Positions 60,691 to 64,000 of a stretch of DNA of 64,000 nt are shown in pieces. How positions within the stretch are numbered: the stretch's first letter is position 1; the number at the start of each line of letters is the position of its first letter. The notes beneath the pieces were generated by a model. The model searched no databases. It was not told the origin of the DNA and was given only the letters and a program-made list of their open reading frames with translations. The DNA is taken from the NCBI GenBank assembly GCA_047626725.1, contig JBLHSG010000020.1:17713-81712 (forward strand), read 5' to 3'. The position numbers were made by a program, and so were the translations under genes. This DNA comes from Ascidiaceihabitans sp034111945 (GTDB taxonomy: Bacteria; Pseudomonadota; Alphaproteobacteria; Rhodobacterales; Rhodobacteraceae).

Positions 60691-62472
60691 ATGCCACGTT
60701 ACACAGCCCCCACAAAAGACCTTCAATTTGTCCTGCACGACGTTTTGAAAATCACCGAAAGCACGATCCCCGGCTACGACGAACTGGAGGCCGATTTCAC
60801 ATCTGCCATCCTCGAAGAAGCGGGCAAATTGTCCTCCGAAGTCCTGGCCCCTTTGAACGCAGTTGGCGACAAAGAAGGCTGTCGTTTGGAAAATGGTGTG
60901 GTCTACACACCGACAGGTTTCAAAGCTGCATTCGACAAGGTCAAAGAAGGCGGCTGGCCGGGTTTGGACATGCCAGAACAGTACGGCGGGCAAAATATGC
61001 CGGCGGTTATCGGGTCTGCGGTTGGTGAATTGTTTTCTGCCTCGAACCAAGCGTTCACGATGTATCAGGGTCTGACCCACGGTGCCGCATCCGCGATTTT
61101 GGCGCACGGAACCGACGCGCAAAAAGACAAATGGTTGCCGAACATGGTGTCGTGCGACTGGACCGGCACAATGAACCTGACGGAGCCACATTGCGGCACC
61201 GATCTGGGCCTGATGCGCACCAAAGCCGAGCCGCAGGACGATGGATCGTTCAAAATTACCGGCCAGAAGATCTTTATCTCGTCCGGCGAACACGACATGG
61301 CGGACAACATCATCCACCTGTGTCTGGCGAAAATCACCGATGGGCCCGAGGGCATCAAAGGCGTTTCCTTGTTCATCGTGCCAAAATTCTTGGTCAATGA
61401 TGACGGCACATTGGGCGCGCGCAACGGCGTGGCTGTGGGCAACATCGAAGAAAAAATGGGCATCCACGGCAATTCGACTTGCGTGATGAACTATGACGGC
61501 GCGATCGGCTATTTGCTGGGCGAAGAGCATAAAGGCATGCGCGCGATGTTCACCATGATGAACGAAGCGCGTCTGGGTGTCGGCATGCAAGGTCTGGCAC
61601 AGGCCGATGTCGCGTATCAAAACGCACTCGATTACGCCAAGGACCGTCTGCAAGGGCGCGCCGTTACAGGCACCGAAAACCCCGATGGTCCAGCGGATCC
61701 GTTGATCGTGCACCCGGATATCCGTCGTTCTTTGATGGAGCAAAAGTCATTCGCAGAAGGCGCGCGGGCGTTCATTCTGTGGGGTGCCACGATGATTGAC
61801 GCCGCGCACCGCTCAAAAGACAAAGACGCCGATGGCCTTGTGTCGTTGCTGACGCCAGTGATCAAAGGGTTCCTGACCGACGTGGGCTATGACATGACCG
61901 TCAAAGCGCAGCAGGTGTATGGCGGCCACGGTTACATCGAAGAATGGGGCATGTCCCAATTCACCCGTGATGCACGGATTGCGATGATCTATGAAGGCGC
62001 AAACGGCGTTCAAGCCCTTGATTTGGTTGGACGTAAATTGGCCCAAGACGGCGGCAAGCATGTGATGGCATTCTTTGATCTGGTCAAAAACTTTATCAAA
62101 GACAACGCGGGACAAGACGAAGCATTCGACAAGGATTTCCTTGATCCATTGAAAGCCGCGTCCAAAGATTTGCAGGCCGCTGGCATGTATTTCATGCAAA
62201 ACGGCATGACCAATCCGAACAACGCGCTGTCCGGTTCCAACGATTTCATGCACATGTTCGGGCACGTTTGCCTTGGCTTGATGTGGGCACGCATGGGCAA
62301 AGTTGCATCCGATACGCTGGCCGCGGGCACGTCTGACACGACGTTCTACGAGACAAAGCTGGCGACGGGTCGTTTTTATATGGCGCGCCAATTGCCATCC
62401 ACTGCCTTGCACCTGACACGCATCCAATCGGGCGCGGACACGGTTATGGCGCTGGACGCTGCGAACTTTTAA
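60691..62472 (+). CDS. Acyl-CoA dehydrogenase with C-terminal extension domain (DmdC-like)
   Basis: A 593-residue enzyme, longer than the 380-residue classical type. An N-terminal segment (KDLQFVLHDVLKI) and a C-terminal domain (about 470-593) match the group that includes 3-methylmercaptopropionyl-CoA dehydrogenase DmdC. The core has GWPGLDMPEQYGGQNMP, MNLTEPHCGTDLGLMRTKAEP, KIFISSGEHDMADNI, QQVYGGHGYIEEWGMSQFTRDARIAMIYEGANGVQALDLVGRKL with the catalytic Glu in YEG. It introduces a double bond into a CoA ester using FAD. Both DMSP and fatty or branched-chain acyl-CoA substrates are possible. The start at 60691 follows the ACGGAGACC region. Confidence 0.9.
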   Translation: MPRYTAPTKDLQFVLHDVLKITESTIPGYDELEADFTSAILEEAGKLSSEVLAPLNAVGDKEGCRLENGVVYTPTGFKAAFDKVKEGGWPGLDMPEQYGGQNMPAVIGSAVGELFSASNQAFTMYQGLTHGAASAILAHGTDAQKDKWLPNMVSCDWTGTMNLTEPHCGTDLGLMRTKAEPQDDGSFKITGQKIFISSGEHDMADNIIHLCLAKITDGPEGIKGVSLFIVPKFLVNDDGTLGARNGVAVGNIEEKMGIHGNSTCVMNYDGAIGYLLGEEHKGMRAMFTMMNEARLGVGMQGLAQADVAYQNALDYAKDRLQGRAVTGTENPDGPADPLIVHPDIRRSLMEQKSFAEGARAFILWGATMIDAAHRSKDKDADGLVSLLTPVIKGFLTDVGYDMTVKAQQVYGGHGYIEEWGMSQFTRDARIAMIYEGANGVQALDLVGRKLAQDGGKHVMAFFDLVKNFIKDNAGQDEAFDKDFLDPLKAASKDLQAAGMYFMQNGMTNPNNALSGSNDFMHMFGHVCLGLMWARMGKVASDTLAAGTSDTTFYETKLATGRFYMARQLPSTALHLTRIQSGADTVMALDAANF

Positions 62473-62481
62473 ACGACCATT

Positions 62482-62501
62482 GGTGGGGGGACACCCCCAC
62501 C
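62482..62501 (+). terminator. GC-rich hairpin after the DmdC-like gene
   Basis: GGTGGGGG at 62482-62489 and CCCCCACC at 62494-62501 form a perfect 8-bp stem with a 4-base loop, ten bases after the stop. No T-run follows, so it is more likely a message-stabilising or attenuating hairpin inside the operon. Confidence 0.5.
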
Positions 62502-62528
62502 TTACCCACCCAAAACTAAGGTCCTGAT

Positions 62529-62741
62529 ATGCCAAAACGCTTTCGTTTGACCCGCCGCTTTCCTGTCGCAATGACAGAAGACGGCTATCGCAAACTAAAG
62601 CGTTTTGCCGCTGATGCAGGACTGGATGAAGGCGAGGCACTATCGTTTTTATTCGAAAACTTTGACAGTGTGACCCATCAAGAAAACCTGACGGCGCGCC
62701 TGCGTTTGTTCAACTCAGACCTTGATGATCGCAAGCGCTAA
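62529..62741 (+). CDS. Small basic protein of unknown function between acyl-CoA dehydrogenases
   Basis: A 70-residue protein with AAGGTCC ahead of its ATG. It begins with a basic strand (PKRFRLTRRFPVAM) followed by two helices (DGYRKLKRFAADAGL, DEGEALSFLFENFDSV) and a charged tail. The strand-helix-helix order recalls ribbon-helix-helix proteins, but no family can be claimed. It lies 57 bases after one dehydrogenase and 23 bases before the next, so it belongs to the operon. Confidence 0.7.
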   Translation: MPKRFRLTRRFPVAMTEDGYRKLKRFAADAGLDEGEALSFLFENFDSVTHQENLTARLRLFNSDLDDRKR

Positions 62742-62763
62742 AGCCTACCTGAGGGGGAACGGT

Positions 62764-63921
62764 ATGAAAGATATGGACGCGGCACCAACGGGCTGGATGA
62801 CGGACGAACATCAAATGATCGCCGACATGACGGCGCAGTTCATCACCAATGAATGGGCTCCGAAATTTTCCAAATGGCGCAAGCAAGGCCAGATGGACCG
62901 AACGACCTGGGCCGAGGCTGGTGAATTGGGCCTGCTGTGCCCGTCGATCCCCGAAGAATTTGGTGGTGCTGGTGGTAATTTCGGGCACGAAGCCGCGATT
63001 TTGATCGAAGGCAGCCGTGCAAATCTGGCCAGCTGGGGCCACGGAATTCACTCAGGAATCGTCGCGCATTACATTCTGAACTGCGGCACTGACGAGCAAA
63101 AAGCACGCTGGTTGCCAAAGATGGTGACGGGCGAATTGGTCGGTGCCTTGGCGATGACTGAACCATCGACTGGATCTGACGTGCAAGCGATCAAAACCCG
63201 CGCGATCAAGGACGGCAATGCCTACCGCCTGTCCGGTCAAAAGACGTTTATCACCAATGGGCAGCACGCCAATTTGATAATCGTGGCGGCAAAAACCGAC
63301 CCGTCCCTAGGGTCCAAAGGTGTGTCGCTGGTCGTCGTTGAAACCGACAACGCAAAAGGGTTCGCCCGCGGTCGCAACCTTGAGAAAATCGGCATGCACG
63401 CGGCGGACACATCCGAGCTGTTCTTTGATAATGTTGAAATCGCACCTGAAAACATTCTGGGCGGCGTCGAGGGTCAGGGGTTTTATCAATTGATGAACCA
63501 ACTGCCCCAAGAACGCCTGATTATTGCCTGTTCTGCGATTGGTGCGATGGAAGGTGCTGTTGAACGTACGGTCGCGTATTGTCGCGAGCGCGAAGCCTTT
63601 GGTGGCCCGATCATGCAGTTCCAGAACACTCGTTTTAAACTGGCGGAATGCAAAACCAAAACCATGGTCAGTCGTGCGTTTTTTGATGAATGTATGGCCG
63701 AACATTTGCGTGGCGAATTGACACCTGACAAGGCCGCAATGTGCAAATATTGGACAACGGATACCCAAGCGTGGGTGTTGGATGAATGTCTGCAATTGCA
63801 CGGCGGTTACGGGTTCATGCAGGAATATGCGATTGGCGAAATGTGGACGGATGCCCGCGTGCAGCGCATTTATGGCGGGACCAATGAAATCATGAAAGAA
63901 CTGATCGCACGGGCCTTGTAA
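62764..63921 (+). CDS. Acyl-CoA dehydrogenase (isovaleryl/long-chain-like type)
   Basis: A 385-residue classical acyl-CoA dehydrogenase from the ATG at 62764; the frame opens earlier at 62722. Features are SIPEEFGGAGGNFGHEAAILIEGSRANLASWGHGIHSGIVAHYILNCGTDEQKARWLP, LAMTEPSTGSDVQAIKT, GQKTFITNGQHANLIIVAAKTD, and QRIYGGTNEIMKELIARAL. At the usual catalytic position the motif is YGG, not YEG, so the base is likely the Glu in LPQERLIIACSAIGAME, as in isovaleryl- and long-chain-type enzymes. It belongs to the MerR-controlled operon. Confidence 0.92.
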   Translation: MKDMDAAPTGWMTDEHQMIADMTAQFITNEWAPKFSKWRKQGQMDRTTWAEAGELGLLCPSIPEEFGGAGGNFGHEAAILIEGSRANLASWGHGIHSGIVAHYILNCGTDEQKARWLPKMVTGELVGALAMTEPSTGSDVQAIKTRAIKDGNAYRLSGQKTFITNGQHANLIIVAAKTDPSLGSKGVSLVVVETDNAKGFARGRNLEKIGMHAADTSELFFDNVEIAPENILGGVEGQGFYQLMNQLPQERLIIACSAIGAMEGAVERTVAYCREREAFGGPIMQFQNTRFKLAECKTKTMVSRAFFDECMAEHLRGELTPDKAAMCKYWTTDTQAWVLDECLQLHGGYGFMQEYAIGEMWTDARVQRIYGGTNEIMKELIARAL

Positions 63922-63964
63922 CCCCCGCACTTGATCAAAAGAACACTTAGGGAGGCGACGACAT

Positions 63965-64000
63965 ATGACATTAAATTTGCATTGCTTTGGCGAAAGCGGA
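63965..64000 (+). CDS. Start of a probable glutathione S-transferase (cut by window end)
   Basis: An ATG at 63965 with GGGAGGCGA upstream opens a frame of 12 residues before the window ends: MTLNLHCFGESG. The LHCFGESG start resembles the N-terminal strand of glutathione S-transferases in this group of bacteria. It lies 43 bases after the acyl-CoA dehydrogenase, in the same direction, so it probably continues the operon. Twelve residues are too few for certainty. Confidence 0.45.
   Translation, partial: MTLNLHCFGESG

Noticed and set aside
60613..61743. 376-codon minus-strand frame across the DmdC-like gene
   Set aside because: Antisense shadow produced by codon bias; the plus-strand enzyme is unambiguous.
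1..64000. CRISPR arrays, IS elements, integrases or prophage genes
   Set aside because: Reading through the window showed no regularly spaced repeats, no transposase or integrase motifs and no phage structural genes.

Overview
The window looks like chromosomal DNA of a marine alphaproteobacterium of the Roseobacter group (Rhodobacteraceae). This rests on gene content: a PhnD/C/E/E phosphonate-type transporter, PotABCD-type and AfuABC-type ABC transporters, PutA with a divergent Lrp-type regulator, paired MerR regulators next to acyl-CoA dehydrogenases, GcdH with a divergent LysR regulator, and many PaaI-type thioesterases. Codon use and GC look moderate and even by eye; they were not computed. 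The genus cannot be named. No IS element, integrase, prophage, CRISPR array or rRNA operon was seen. There is one tRNA gene.

Layout. 1-6764: an unusual cluster of a vanadium haloperoxidase-like gene (cut by the window start), a divergent intracellular subtilase-like protein, a PAP2/haloperoxidase-fold protein with a Gly-Arg-Met repeat N-terminus, and a SARP-like regulator with TPR-like repeats. 6800-11304: an MgtC-like membrane protein, then an oxidoreductase / acetamidase-formamidase / gamma-glutamyltransferase-family operon. 11328-17042: a minus-strand run of histidine phosphatase, phosphoglycolate phosphatase-like HAD (frameshifted near its 3' end), phnD, phnC, phnE, phnE and a HAD-IIA phosphatase. 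17213-19707: a CIA30-family protein, a DUF6880 protein and a BLUF photoreceptor. 19770-25485: a spermidine/putrescine-type ABC transporter with an SDR dehydrogenase and a divergent LuxR-type regulator. 25501-33330: a hybrid sensor kinase and OmpR-type regulator facing an AfuABC-like transporter with a fused double permease. 33360-33445: tRNA-Leu(UAA).

33503-44787: a TPR protein, PutR/PutA, rhomboid protease, GFA protein, an exported unknown, inositol monophosphatase-like protein, an MDR oxidoreductase, CysK, a MetR-like regulator and MetF. 44851-53576: a thioesterase, DUF2235 hydrolase, an orphan CoxL-like (AYRGAGR, form II) molybdoenzyme subunit, an HD-domain protein with the ligand pattern of PhnZ/TmpB diiron oxygenases, GcdH with its LysR neighbour, a cupredoxin-like small protein, the abasic-site protein YedK/HMCES with a tiny coupled ORF, and a GNAT acetyltransferase. 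53660-59442: a UshA-type nucleotidase, DUF952-DUF1330-pyrD, a MATE pump and two thioesterases. 59555-64000: two paralogous MerR regulators, the second preceded by an array of ACGT half-sites, controlling a probable acyl-CoA catabolism operon that runs off the window end.

The best candidates for something undescribed are the haloperoxidase/subtilase/PAP2/regulator cluster, the phosphatase-flanked Phn transporter together with the PhnZ/TmpB-like enzyme 33 kb away, and several hairpins that sit directly on translation start sites. Functional names come from motifs read by eye; no database search was run.
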